DNA of 6,188 nt from Eisenbergiella intestinigallinarum (lineage in GTDB: Bacteria > Bacillota > Clostridia > Lachnospirales > Lachnospiraceae): assembly GCA_019120115.1 (NCBI GenBank), contig DWVS01000229.1, positions 1 through 6,188 of the forward strand. The letters are read 5' to 3'. This document shows, piece by piece, positions 1 through 6,130 of the stretch (position 1 is its first letter; each line of letters begins with the position of its first letter). The translations under genes and the position numbers were made by a program. A model generated the notes under the pieces. That model was given only the letters and a program-made list of their open reading frames with translations. It was not told where the DNA came from and ran no database searches.

Positions 1-890
1 CAATGGCTTCTGCCATTCTCCTGGGACTGGACGGTATTCCGCTGAATGCCATCACTCAGGAATCCTGTATCATGGCCGGCTCCTTTGATGCGCAGGCCTT
101 TTCCACCGGAGATTATGTTCTGGCCGTTGGCCCCAGTGTAGAGCCGGGAACGATTCCGGATGCGATTCCCGCTCCCACGCCCGGAACGGAAGTAACCCTG
201 AACGGACAAAGCTACACGGTGATGGCCGTCGTCTATCCCCTGAATCCGGTAACCGCCGGCGCTTCCCAGCGGAACGCCGCAGGCCGGTTCGAGATGCAGT
301 TCATCCTGCCCGCCGACGTATTCCGGGCCCAGTGGCCGGATCACACCTTAAGAAAGCTGTTTCTCAACGTGGACGACGCGCATCTGGAGGAAGTACAGGC
401 ATTTCTGGATTCCTACACGGAAACGGTGAACCCCGGCCTGCCCGTGGTTTCCCGGCAGAGCATGACCAGCCAGTATGAGGCGGAAACCCGCTCCTCCGCC
501 GTTACAGGCAGCGCCATCAGCATCGTCATCGCGCTGGTCGGCATCCTTAACTTCGTCAATTCCATGGTCACGGCCATCGTTTCCCGCAGACGGGAATTCG
601 CCGTCATCCAGTCCATCGGCATGACGAAAAAGCAGCTCCGCCGGATGCTGGTAAATGAAGGCCTCTGCTATGCCGTCATCACTCTGGCGGCCTCCTACCT
701 GCTCGGCTCCCTTGCCGTCGGAATCGGCGTACGCGCCATGGTGGCAGGAGGCTTCACCACCTTCCGCTTCACCCTGCTGCCCCTCCTTATCTGCACGCCC
801 ATCCTCCTGCTGTTTGCGGTGCTGATTCCCTGCATCTGCTTCCGGAATCTGGAAAAGCACAGCATCGTTGAAAGGCTGCGTATGGAATAG
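1..890 (+). CDS. FtsX-like ABC transporter permease, C-terminal part (5' truncated by window)
   Basis: This is the membrane subunit of an ABC exporter or mechanotransmission-type transporter of the FtsX/MacB/BceB superfamily, acting in the cytoplasmic membrane with an ATPase not seen here. The open frame runs in from the left edge, so the ATG at base 3 is almost certainly an internal Met. Counting from it, residues 1-160 look like a soluble extracytoplasmic domain. Three hydrophobic segments follow at about 168-192, 221-245 and 256-281. A cytoplasmic loop between the first two carries SRRREFAVIQSIGMTKKQL (194-212), the coupling-helix region typical of the family. The protein ends in a short basic tail, ERLRME, common in clostridial permeases. 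A family member should have at least one more transmembrane helix and an N-terminal half upstream. It may confer drug or peptide resistance or export something; the substrate cannot be read. It is separated from the next operon by about 480 bp and probably belongs to a different transcription unit. Confidence 0.9.
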   Translation, partial: MASAILLGLDGIPLNAITQESCIMAGSFDAQAFSTGDYVLAVGPSVEPGTIPDAIPAPTPGTEVTLNGQSYTVMAVVYPLNPVTAGASQRNAAGRFEMQFILPADVFRAQWPDHTLRKLFLNVDDAHLEEVQAFLDSYTETVNPGLPVVSRQSMTSQYEAETRSSAVTGSAISIVIALVGILNFVNSMVTAIVSRRREFAVIQSIGMTKKQLRRMLVNEGLCYAVITLAASYLLGSLAVGIGVRAMVAGGFTTFRFTLLPLLICTPILLLFAVLIPCICFRNLEKHSIVERLRME

Positions 891-896
891 AATCAG

Positions 897-1041
897 GACT
901 GCGAAGCAGTCACCCCACCCCCATGAGCAGCCTTAGCGCCACAAGGCGCAGGACTGGAGCCTCGAAGAGGCGACGGGTGCGCATGCGAAGTGCGCATGCG
1001 AGGTGCGCAAGCGCACTTCGCACGAGGGTGGGGTGGCTGTG
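897..1041. repeat. Multi-hairpin palindromic element (REP/MITE-like or structured RNA)
   Basis: This GC-rich non-coding block folds on paper into a closed multi-branch structure. The outer stem pairs 907-920 with 1026-1039 (14 bp, one G-U). Inside are hairpins 936-940/945-949 (gcgcc, loop acaa), 959-963/967-971 (gcctc, loop gaa) and a 12-bp perfect stem 984-995/1011-1022. A further 6-bp hairpin with a GAA loop (897-902/906-911) competes with the 5' side of the outer stem. No open frame on either strand is convincing. The element starts 6 bp after the permease stop, so it could end or stabilise that transcript, but a clear U-tract directly after a stem is absent; the nearest T-run is at 1063-1067. 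Its architecture is what one expects of a dispersed palindromic repeat or a folded RNA. I cannot tell which, and no flanking target-site duplication is obvious. Confidence 0.7.
977..1015. repeat. Three tandem copies of a 13-bp unit
   Basis: The unit GTGCGCATGCGAR occurs at 977-989 and 990-1002, and a diverged third copy (gtgcgcaagcgca) lies at 1003-1015. The array sits inside the larger palindromic element and overlaps the left arm of its 12-bp stem. Each unit is itself partly self-complementary, so the array can pair in several registers. Confidence 0.75.
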
Positions 1042-1042
1042 A

Positions 1043-1070
1043 ATGATAACCCTGCCAGCTGCTTTTTCAA
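1043..1070 (-). promoter_or_regulatory. Possible minus-strand promoter firing into the palindromic element
   Basis: Read on the minus strand, TTGAAA (1070-1065) is followed after 16 bp by TATCAT (1048-1043). Each hexamer matches the sigma-A consensus at five of six positions. Transcription would begin near 1036, inside the 3' arm of the outer stem, and run through the element toward the permease 3' end. Chance matches of this quality are not rare, so this is a weak call. Confidence 0.3.
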
Positions 1071-1089
1071 TACCATACCGCCTATAATA

Positions 1090-1118
1090 TTGACTTTTAC
1101 TGCCGACTCTGCCATAAT
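1090..1118 (+). promoter_or_regulatory. Likely sigma-A promoter of the VTC-DUF4956-CotH operon
   Basis: TTGACT (1090-1095) and CATAAT (1113-1118) are separated by 17 bp, each matching the consensus at five of six positions. The surrounding DNA (1077-1130) is notably more AT-rich than the genes. A transcript starting near 1125 would have a leader of about 240 nt before the VTC-domain gene. A TATAAT at 1083-1088 lacks a good -35 partner. Confidence 0.55.
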
Positions 1119-1124
1119 ACTTTC

Positions 1125-1368
1125 TATACTGCGGTGTTGACAGGCGCTGTCTTTGGGGATGCGGGGAGATGCTTTACAAAAATTCGGGATACGTCCGGTA
1201 TGCGGACGGTTTTGGGTCTGACATGGAACCGGCCATACGGTTCATTCATACATGTGTTGTTCGGGATAGGAGTGGGTAAACTTATCTTGGGCAGCATTTT
1301 TTTCGGCCTTTTATGTATTCTGATCAACCCCATGCGGGCACCTGTCCGCCCGCAGGAAAGGAACGGTC
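1125..1368 (+). other. Long non-coding leader with several hairpins
   Basis: No convincing gene lies here; a GTG-initiated frame from 1134 to 1400 lacks a ribosome binding site and runs into the next gene. Visible structures are a 6-bp hairpin 1192-1197/1203-1208 (cgtccg/cggacg) followed by gtttt, and a 6-bp hairpin 1226-1231/1238-1243 (gaaccg/cggttc). The second is extended by acatg/catgt pairing (1221-1225 with 1251-1255). A third hairpin, 1334-1338/1349-1353, abuts the ribosome binding site AGGAAAGGA (1354-1362). A run of seven T at 1297-1303 has no clear stem before it. I recognise no known riboswitch consensus. The layout is compatible with attenuation or translational control, but that is inference. 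Confidence 0.4.
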
Positions 1369-2106
1369 ATGGAGCGTTTCAGAGGAAAATATCGTCATGA
1401 ACAGAAGTTTCTGGTGGACGAAAGGGACATTGCCCTCATTACTGCCAGAATCCGTCCATTGATGGAACCGGACGCCTTTCATCCGGAGGGCGCTTACCGC
1501 ATCCGAAGCGTCTATTTTGACGACTGGCAGGACCTGGCCCTGCGCCAGAATCTGAGCGGTGTCTCTCCGCGCAGCAAATTCCGGATCCGGATCTATAATG
1601 AAAGCATGGATGCCATCCATCTGGAACAGAAAATCAAATCCCACGACCTCACACGAAAAAAGAGCTGTCCGCTCACCGAAGCGGAATGCCTCTGCCTGCT
1701 CCGCGGAAGACCGGTACGCCTGTCAGGCGGGGACCGGCCGCTGCTCACACTTTTGCAGACGGAAATGCTCCTGCACCGGCTTCTGCCGAAGACCATCGTG
1801 GAGTATGAACGGACCGCCTATACCTGTAAGAAAGGAAACGTCCGCGTCACCTTTGACCGGAACCTGGCTTCCTCCGGATATGTGCTCCGCTTTCCGGACC
1901 GCGCGCTGCCCAAAAGGCCCGTCATGGCCGCCGGATGGCATATCATGGAGGTAAAATATGACGAATTCCTTCCAGGCTTCATCCGAAGCGCGCTGGACAC
2001 AGGAAAGCTGGAACGGATCACCTTTTCCAAATATGTGCTCTGCAGAAGCCATGCGCTGAGCGGAGCCGTACGGAAGGAGGGCCCTCTCTCCGCTTTCAAG
2101 GGCTGA
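1369..2106 (+). CDS. VTC-domain protein (polyphosphate polymerase domain-containing)
   Basis: This 245-residue protein is essentially a bare VTC domain, the tunnel-fold module that in the yeast vacuolar transporter chaperone Vtc4 makes polyphosphate from ATP. The charged tunnel strands are visible in order: RHEQK (9-13), YRIRSVYFD (43-51), KFRIR (70-74), EQKIK (86-90) followed by RKK (97-99), YERTAY (146-151), VRVTFDR (158-164), MEVKYDEF (193-200) and SKY (220-222). Basic and acidic residues alternate as expected for triphosphate and metal binding. There is no SPX domain, signal peptide or transmembrane helix, so it should be cytosolic and may rely on a membrane partner. The length is usual for bacterial members. 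The ATG is chosen because AGGAAAGGA lies 6 nt upstream and the domain begins at once. It leads a cluster with DUF4956 and CotH genes. Whether it truly makes polyphosphate, or another polymer, is unknown. Confidence 0.9.
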   Translation: MERFRGKYRHEQKFLVDERDIALITARIRPLMEPDAFHPEGAYRIRSVYFDDWQDLALRQNLSGVSPRSKFRIRIYNESMDAIHLEQKIKSHDLTRKKSCPLTEAECLCLLRGRPVRLSGGDRPLLTLLQTEMLLHRLLPKTIVEYERTAYTCKKGNVRVTFDRNLASSGYVLRFPDRALPKRPVMAAGWHIMEVKYDEFLPGFIRSALDTGKLERITFSKYVLCRSHALSGAVRKEGPLSAFKG

Positions 2107-2135
2107 TAAACGTCTCATCAACGAATGAATAAAAA

Positions 2136-2143
2136 GAAAGGTG
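2136..2143 (+). promoter_or_regulatory. Ribosome binding site deciding the DUF4956 start
   Basis: GAAAGGTG lies 8 nt before the ATG at 2152. The in-frame ATG at 2125 has no purine-rich site ahead of it, and choosing it would place this site inside the gene. The later start is therefore preferred. Confidence 0.7.
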
Positions 2144-2151
2144 TTTTTCAA

Positions 2152-2826
2152 ATGAGCTTCCAAGATATCATCAAAAACTCCATTCTGGAAACGATGGAAA
2201 ACAACACGCTGTCCACAGCTTCCATCTGCATCACGCTTGGCATCGCAATCCTGTTCTGCATTTACATCTACGCGGTCTACTATCTGTCGCAGAAAAAGAG
2301 CTTTTACAACAAGCAGTTCAACATCGTGCTCGGCGTTCTGCCCATCATAACGGCAGGCATCATCCTGGCGATGCAGTCGAATCTGGTCATTTCCCTCGGT
2401 ATGGTGGGCGCGCTGTCCATCGTCCGCTTCCGTACCGCCGTCAAGGAACCGAAGGATATGCTTTTCCTTTTCTGGTCCATCGGCATCGGAATCATTCTCG
2501 GCGCGCGCAACTATGAGCTCGCCCTGCTCATTTCCATCGTTGTAACCATCCTTCTCTTCCTTCTCGAACTGGTCCCGGAAGGCCGCGCAAGCGTCCTTCT
2601 GGTTGTCAACATGGACGGGGAAGGCAAAGAGGACGAGCTTCTGCCATCCGTGCAGAAGCTGACGCAAAGCTATAAGGTCAAATCCCGCAACCGTACCATG
2701 GACGGCACGGATTTCATCATCGAATGCCGGACCCGGCAGGAGGGGGAGCTTCTCGACGCGGTTTCCGCACTCTCCCACGTACTCAGTGCTTCTGTCATCG
2801 CCCGTGACGGAGAGGCGGTTTATTAA
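2152..2826 (+). CDS. DUF4956 family membrane protein
   Basis: This 224-residue integral membrane protein has hydrophobic segments at about 22-45, 57-75, 103-118 and 122-140. A soluble C-terminal domain (146-224) has alternating strand and helix character, plausibly a small ferredoxin-like fold. The family hallmark is the stretch from LGMVGALSIVRFRT (82-95) through KEPKDM (98-103) into the third helix; the R92 and R94 pair and the KEPKD loop stand out. The molecular role is not established. The gene follows the VTC-domain gene by 45 bp and precedes the CotH gene by 12 bp, so the three are probably co-transcribed. By analogy with yeast, where catalytic VTC subunits work with a small membrane subunit, this protein might anchor the cytosolic VTC domain or carry its product across the membrane. 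That is inference. An alternative start at 2125 adds nine residues but lacks a binding site. Confidence 0.9.
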   Translation: MSFQDIIKNSILETMENNTLSTASICITLGIAILFCIYIYAVYYLSQKKSFYNKQFNIVLGVLPIITAGIILAMQSNLVISLGMVGALSIVRFRTAVKEPKDMLFLFWSIGIGIILGARNYELALLISIVVTILLFLLELVPEGRASVLLVVNMDGEGKEDELLPSVQKLTQSYKVKSRNRTMDGTDFIIECRTRQEGELLDAVSALSHVLSASVIARDGEAVY

Positions 2827-2838
2827 AGGAACAGGAAA

Positions 2839-4521
2839 ATGGATAAAAACAAGAAAGTCATGGGGCTATTTCTGCTTCTCGGTATCTTTCTCCTGTTTTG
2901 TTTCAGCGCCCTGAAGCAGTCGCATACCGTATATATCAGCATACGCTCCGGCGACGGGGAGGTTCCCGTCATCACAGCCCAGCTCACCAGCGGAGAAACC
3001 TCCATTTCCATAGACGCCTGGTGCTCTGATACGGGGGAATATTATCTTTTTCTTCCCTCCTGGGCTGAAGGCCGTCTCATCCAGACGGAGGGCTCAGGAC
3101 TGCAGACGGTTTCCGGGGAAGGCAGCAAATCTTTTTCTCTTCCCATCCTTTCCTCCGGACAGAGCTTCCGGCTCGAAGGCGGGCAGACGCTCACCATTCT
3201 GACCGGTTCTCAGATCCCTTCCGTCTATCTTACGCTGAAACATGATCTCTCCCACATCAGCTCGGACCAAGAACAGTCTGACTCCGGCCAGGCGCTCATC
3301 TTAAGCGGCGACGGGGAAACCGTCTATGCCGGAGGTTTGGAGAAAATCAAAGGGCGTGGAAACACAAGCTGGGAACAGGAGAAAAAACCGTATAACATCA
3401 CGTTGCAGGATTCCGTCACTCTTCCCGGCATGACCGGGCAGACGACGGATTATTCCCTGGTCTCTTCCAGCGATCTCACCTTTCTCAGGAACCGTATTTC
3501 CAATGAAATGGGAGAACTTGCAGGAACCGGCAGCATGGCCTGCATCCGGGTCAATCTGTACATCAACAACAGTTTTGAAGGCGTATATGAGCTGTACCAG
3601 CGGATCACCCCGGAAAACATGAACCTCACGGACCTGGAAGAGCTGACCGAACAGGCCAATCCTCTGCGAAGTGAAGAAAGCCTGAACCAGCTCACCACCG
3701 GACTGACCCTTGACGACTGGAACCAGTCCATCACCGGTAAATGGTGGGATTATGAAAACAATCCGGAAAACATCACCGGAGGCTATATTCTGGAGGCGGA
3801 CAACGCCATGCGTTATTCGGGTGAGGCCAGCGGCTTCATTCTGGAAAGCGGCGCCTACATGGTCGCCAAATCCCCTGCATACCTTTCCGAAGCGCAGTAT
3901 CAGTACATCTCCTCCTATGTGCAGGAATGTGAAAACGTCATGCGTGAAAGCGTGGGACTTGACGACTATCAGGCCCTTTCCGCATACATTGACATCCCCA
4001 GCTTTGTGGGCAAATATCTGGTGGAAGAGGTGAGCAAAAATATCGACTGCTCCTCCACCAGCCAGTATTTTTACAAGGATCAGGACGGCCTGCTGCATGC
4101 CGGCCCCGTCTGGGATTATGACTGGGCCTACGGGGTGGAACGCATCCAGGAAGAAATCGACTACATGGATCCCACCGGCTTTTCCGCCCGGGATATTCCC
4201 GGGAGCCTGATCTGGTGGCAGCTTCTGTATTATAACAACGCTTTCTATCAGGATGTGGTCAGCCTGTATGAAAGCGTCCTGTATCCCTGGCTGAATGAGC
4301 TTGTGGAAACCGGCCTGAATCAATGGGCCCAGGAGCTTTCCGCCAGCGCGGTCATGGACTATCTGCGCTGGGGCCGGGTAAACAATGACAGCCAGGAGAC
4401 ATCCCTTTCCCCGTCCGCCCTTACCGAAGCGGCGCGTCAGGCCTATATGGACCAGGTGGAACAGGTCCGTTCCTTCCTGGCGGCAAGGAAGGAATTCCTG
4501 TACGGGGAGTGGACGGGCTGA
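2839..4521 (+). CDS. CotH kinase family protein, membrane-anchored
   Basis: This 560-residue protein is related to CotH, the atypical kinase that phosphorylates spore-coat proteins in Bacillus. Residues 8-24 form one hydrophobic signal-anchor after a basic N-terminus, so the rest should lie outside the membrane. Residues about 30-135 are a strand-rich N-terminal region (FLPSWAEG at 71-78). The kinase domain follows with KGRGNTSW (171-178), KKPYNI (182-187), SSSDLTFLRNRISNEM (209-224), NNSFEGVYELYQRI (243-256), GGYILEAD (314-321) and the acidic metal-binding motif GPVWDYDWAYG (422-432). D426 and D428 are the likely catalytic and metal ligands by family comparison. The C-terminal 100 residues are helical. 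AAAGGA (2825-2830), overlapping the upstream stop codon, gives a well-spaced binding site. Substrates are unknown. Sitting beside VTC and DUF4956 genes rather than spore-coat genes argues for a role in the vegetative envelope, although a link to sporulation cannot be excluded. Confidence 0.93.
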   Translation: MDKNKKVMGLFLLLGIFLLFCFSALKQSHTVYISIRSGDGEVPVITAQLTSGETSISIDAWCSDTGEYYLFLPSWAEGRLIQTEGSGLQTVSGEGSKSFSLPILSSGQSFRLEGGQTLTILTGSQIPSVYLTLKHDLSHISSDQEQSDSGQALILSGDGETVYAGGLEKIKGRGNTSWEQEKKPYNITLQDSVTLPGMTGQTTDYSLVSSSDLTFLRNRISNEMGELAGTGSMACIRVNLYINNSFEGVYELYQRITPENMNLTDLEELTEQANPLRSEESLNQLTTGLTLDDWNQSITGKWWDYENNPENITGGYILEADNAMRYSGEASGFILESGAYMVAKSPAYLSEAQYQYISSYVQECENVMRESVGLDDYQALSAYIDIPSFVGKYLVEEVSKNIDCSSTSQYFYKDQDGLLHAGPVWDYDWAYGVERIQEEIDYMDPTGFSARDIPGSLIWWQLLYYNNAFYQDVVSLYESVLYPWLNELVETGLNQWAQELSASAVMDYLRWGRVNNDSQETSLSPSALTEAARQAYMDQVEQVRSFLAARKEFLYGEWTG

Positions 4522-4529
4522 GTCCGGTC

Positions 4530-4559
4530 TTGTATATTTTTCCAGTCCTGTAGTATAAT
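4530..4559 (+). promoter_or_regulatory. Likely promoter for the MBOAT gene
   Basis: A perfect TATAAT (4554-4559) sits in the AT-rich part of the 90-bp gap after the CotH gene. The best -35 match is TTGTAT (4530-4535) at 18 bp spacing, which agrees at only three of six positions. No strong terminator lies between the CotH stop and this site, so read-through from upstream is also possible. Confidence 0.5.
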
Positions 4560-4581
4560 AATTTTCGTCAGATAAATGCCA

Positions 4582-4597
4582 GGCCCGCCGCCGGGTC
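4582..4597 (+). promoter_or_regulatory. Short GC hairpin directly before the MBOAT ribosome binding site
   Basis: GGCCCG (4582-4587) can pair with CGGGTC (4592-4597), including one G-U, around a 4-nt loop. It ends one base before the binding site AGAAAGGGA (4598-4606), which lies 5 nt ahead of the ATG at 4612. It is too weak and lacks the U-tract position to be a terminator; it might tune translation or be chance. Confidence 0.35.
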
Positions 4598-4611
4598 AGA
4601 AAGGGATTTTT

Positions 4612-6114
4612 ATGCTGCTTAATTCGTTCGGCTACGCCGTTTTTCTGCCCGTTGTGTTCCTTTTGTACTGGGCCGTTCCCAGAAAATGGCGCTGGGTGCC
4701 GCTGCTTGCTTCCAGCTATTTTTTCTATGCTTCCTGGGGACCGGAATACATTCTCGTTCTCCTTCTCACCACCCTGATTTCCTATTACGCGGCCCTGCAA
4801 ATGGAACGCGCAGGAAAACAGCGTGACAAGGCTCCGGACAAAAAAAGGGGCCGGAAGGCGGCTTCCTCGGCTAAAATCGTCCTCGTCCTGTCCGTTCTGT
4901 TCTGCGCGGGCCTTCTGTTTTTCTTTAAATACCTGAATTTCTTTTCCGAAAATGTGGCCGCGCTGCTGCAGCGGTTTTCCATTCCCATGCAGCCCTTTAC
5001 CCTGAAGCTCGCGCTTCCCATCGGAATTTCCTTTTACCTGTTTCAGACGATCAGCTATCTGGCTGACGTGTATAAGGGGAAAATCCCCGCGGAACGCCAT
5101 TTCGGAATCTATGCGGTATATATCTCCTTTTTCCCCAAGGTCATGCAGGGCCCCATTGAACGCGGCGCTTCCCTGCTTCCCCAGCTTCATAAGCCACGGC
5201 GTTTTCACTACAAAGAGGCGTCCTACAGCCTGAAGCTGATGGCCTGGGGCTTTTTCAAAAAGCTTGTGCTCGCCGATGGGCTTTCCCTCTACGTCAGCCA
5301 GGTCTACGGGAATCTTTCCTCCTATACCGGGTTTTCTCTCATGCTGGCCACCTTCTTTTACGCGATTCAGCTGTACTGCGATTTTTCCGGGTATACGGAC
5401 ATCGCCCTCGGTTCCGCCGGCATTCTGGGGATACGCCTGTCTCCCAACTTCCGTTCCCCTTATTTTGCGTCCTCCATTAAGGATTTCTGGGGAAGATGGC
5501 ACATCTCCCTCTCCAGCTGGCTGAGAGACTATATCTACATCCCGCTGGGCGGCAGCCGGGTGGGACGGGTCCGTCATGCCCGTAATATCATGATCACCTT
5601 CCTGGTCAGCGGCCTGTGGCACGGCGCAAGCTGGAACTATGTGCTCTGGGGAGGCATCCACGGCGCGTTACAGATTATCGAGGGCTTTTTCCCCTGGAAC
5701 AAAAAAGGCTCACGCTTCCAGACCGACAGACGGCTGCACGCTCTGCTGAGCGTCGTTACCGTTCCGGTGACCTTCCTTCTCGTATGCTTCGCCTGGATCT
5801 TTTTCCGGGCCGCCACCTTCCAGGATGCGCTCTATGTGATCCGAAACATGTTCACGGGCATCGGCGCTCCCGGCGCCTATATCCACGACGGCGCGGTTCA
5901 GATGGGGATTACCTTCACCAATCTGATGTTCCACTGCCTGCCCCTGATTCCGTTGTTTCTGTTCGACCTGGTCTCCCTTAAGACAGACGTGATCGCCCTG
6001 ATTTCCAGACAGCGCTTTTTCATCCGCTGGCCGGTATATATCCTGCTTTTACTCGTCATCCTGCTTTTTTCCGAGAAAGGAGTAACCACAGAATTCATTT
6101 ACATGCAATTCTGA
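4612..6114 (+). CDS. MBOAT family O-acyltransferase (AlgI/PatA/DltB type)
   Basis: This 500-residue polytopic membrane enzyme should move an acyl group, usually acetyl, across the cytoplasmic membrane onto an exported glycan or similar acceptor. Hallmarks are the N-terminal FLPVVFLLYW (11-20), FYASWGPEY (38-46), the core PIGISFYLFQTISYLADVY (136-154), FFPKVMQGPIER (173-184), YCDFSGYTDIA (255-265), DFWGRWHISLSSWLRDY (291-307) with H297, and GLWHGASWNYVLWG (334-347) with H337. H297 and H337 match the two conserved histidines of the AlgI family. The C-terminus FIYMQF is also typical. Full length is usual for the family. The ATG at 4612 is preferred over 4576: AGAAAGGGA lies 5 nt before it, and the upstream extension would be a proline-glycine leader encoded by the GC hairpin. 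Such enzymes normally work with an extracytoplasmic SGNH/AlgJ-like partner, and the next gene begins 16 bp downstream. The acceptor is unknown. Confidence 0.94.
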   Translation: MLLNSFGYAVFLPVVFLLYWAVPRKWRWVPLLASSYFFYASWGPEYILVLLLTTLISYYAALQMERAGKQRDKAPDKKRGRKAASSAKIVLVLSVLFCAGLLFFFKYLNFFSENVAALLQRFSIPMQPFTLKLALPIGISFYLFQTISYLADVYKGKIPAERHFGIYAVYISFFPKVMQGPIERGASLLPQLHKPRRFHYKEASYSLKLMAWGFFKKLVLADGLSLYVSQVYGNLSSYTGFSLMLATFFYAIQLYCDFSGYTDIALGSAGILGIRLSPNFRSPYFASSIKDFWGRWHISLSSWLRDYIYIPLGGSRVGRVRHARNIMITFLVSGLWHGASWNYVLWGGIHGALQIIEGFFPWNKKGSRFQTDRRLHALLSVVTVPVTFLLVCFAWIFFRAATFQDALYVIRNMFTGIGAPGAYIHDGAVQMGITFTNLMFHCLPLIPLFLFDLVSLKTDVIALISRQRFFIRWPVYILLLLVILLFSEKGVTTEFIYMQF

Positions 6115-6130
6115 CAGACTGAAAACGCCC

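Noticed and set aside
933..1115. A 60-codon minus-strand frame covering the palindromic element
   Set aside because: The frame is largely made of the repeat itself and has no domain. The weak purine stretch before its ATG is not enough. Repeats like this often give spurious small open frames.
1137..1142. Perfect TTGACA as a -35 box
   Set aside because: No acceptable -10 hexamer occurs 15-19 bp downstream.
1297..1303. Seven consecutive T as an intrinsic terminator
   Set aside because: Only a weak, interrupted stem (gata/tatc) lies upstream, and about 11 bases separate it from the T-run.
1134..1400. An 88-codon GTG-initiated frame with one hydrophobic stretch in the leader
   Set aside because: There is no ribosome binding site, and it overlaps the binding site and start of the VTC gene in another frame. 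The hydrophobic run comes from a T-rich segment.
1723..2778. A 351-codon minus-strand frame over the VTC and DUF4956 genes
   Set aside because: It has low-complexity charged composition, no recognisable domain and full overlap with two well-supported genes.
4576..4611. N-terminal extension of the MBOAT protein from the ATG at 4576
   Set aside because: No binding site precedes it, the added residues are a proline-glycine leader from the GC hairpin, and family members begin at the equivalent of the ATG at 4612.
3301..5661. A 786-codon open frame on the minus strand across the CotH and MBOAT genes
   Set aside because: It is antisense to two genes with clear family motifs, spans their intergenic gap, and its composition (rich in Gly, His, Gln, Arg) is typical of a codon-bias shadow frame.
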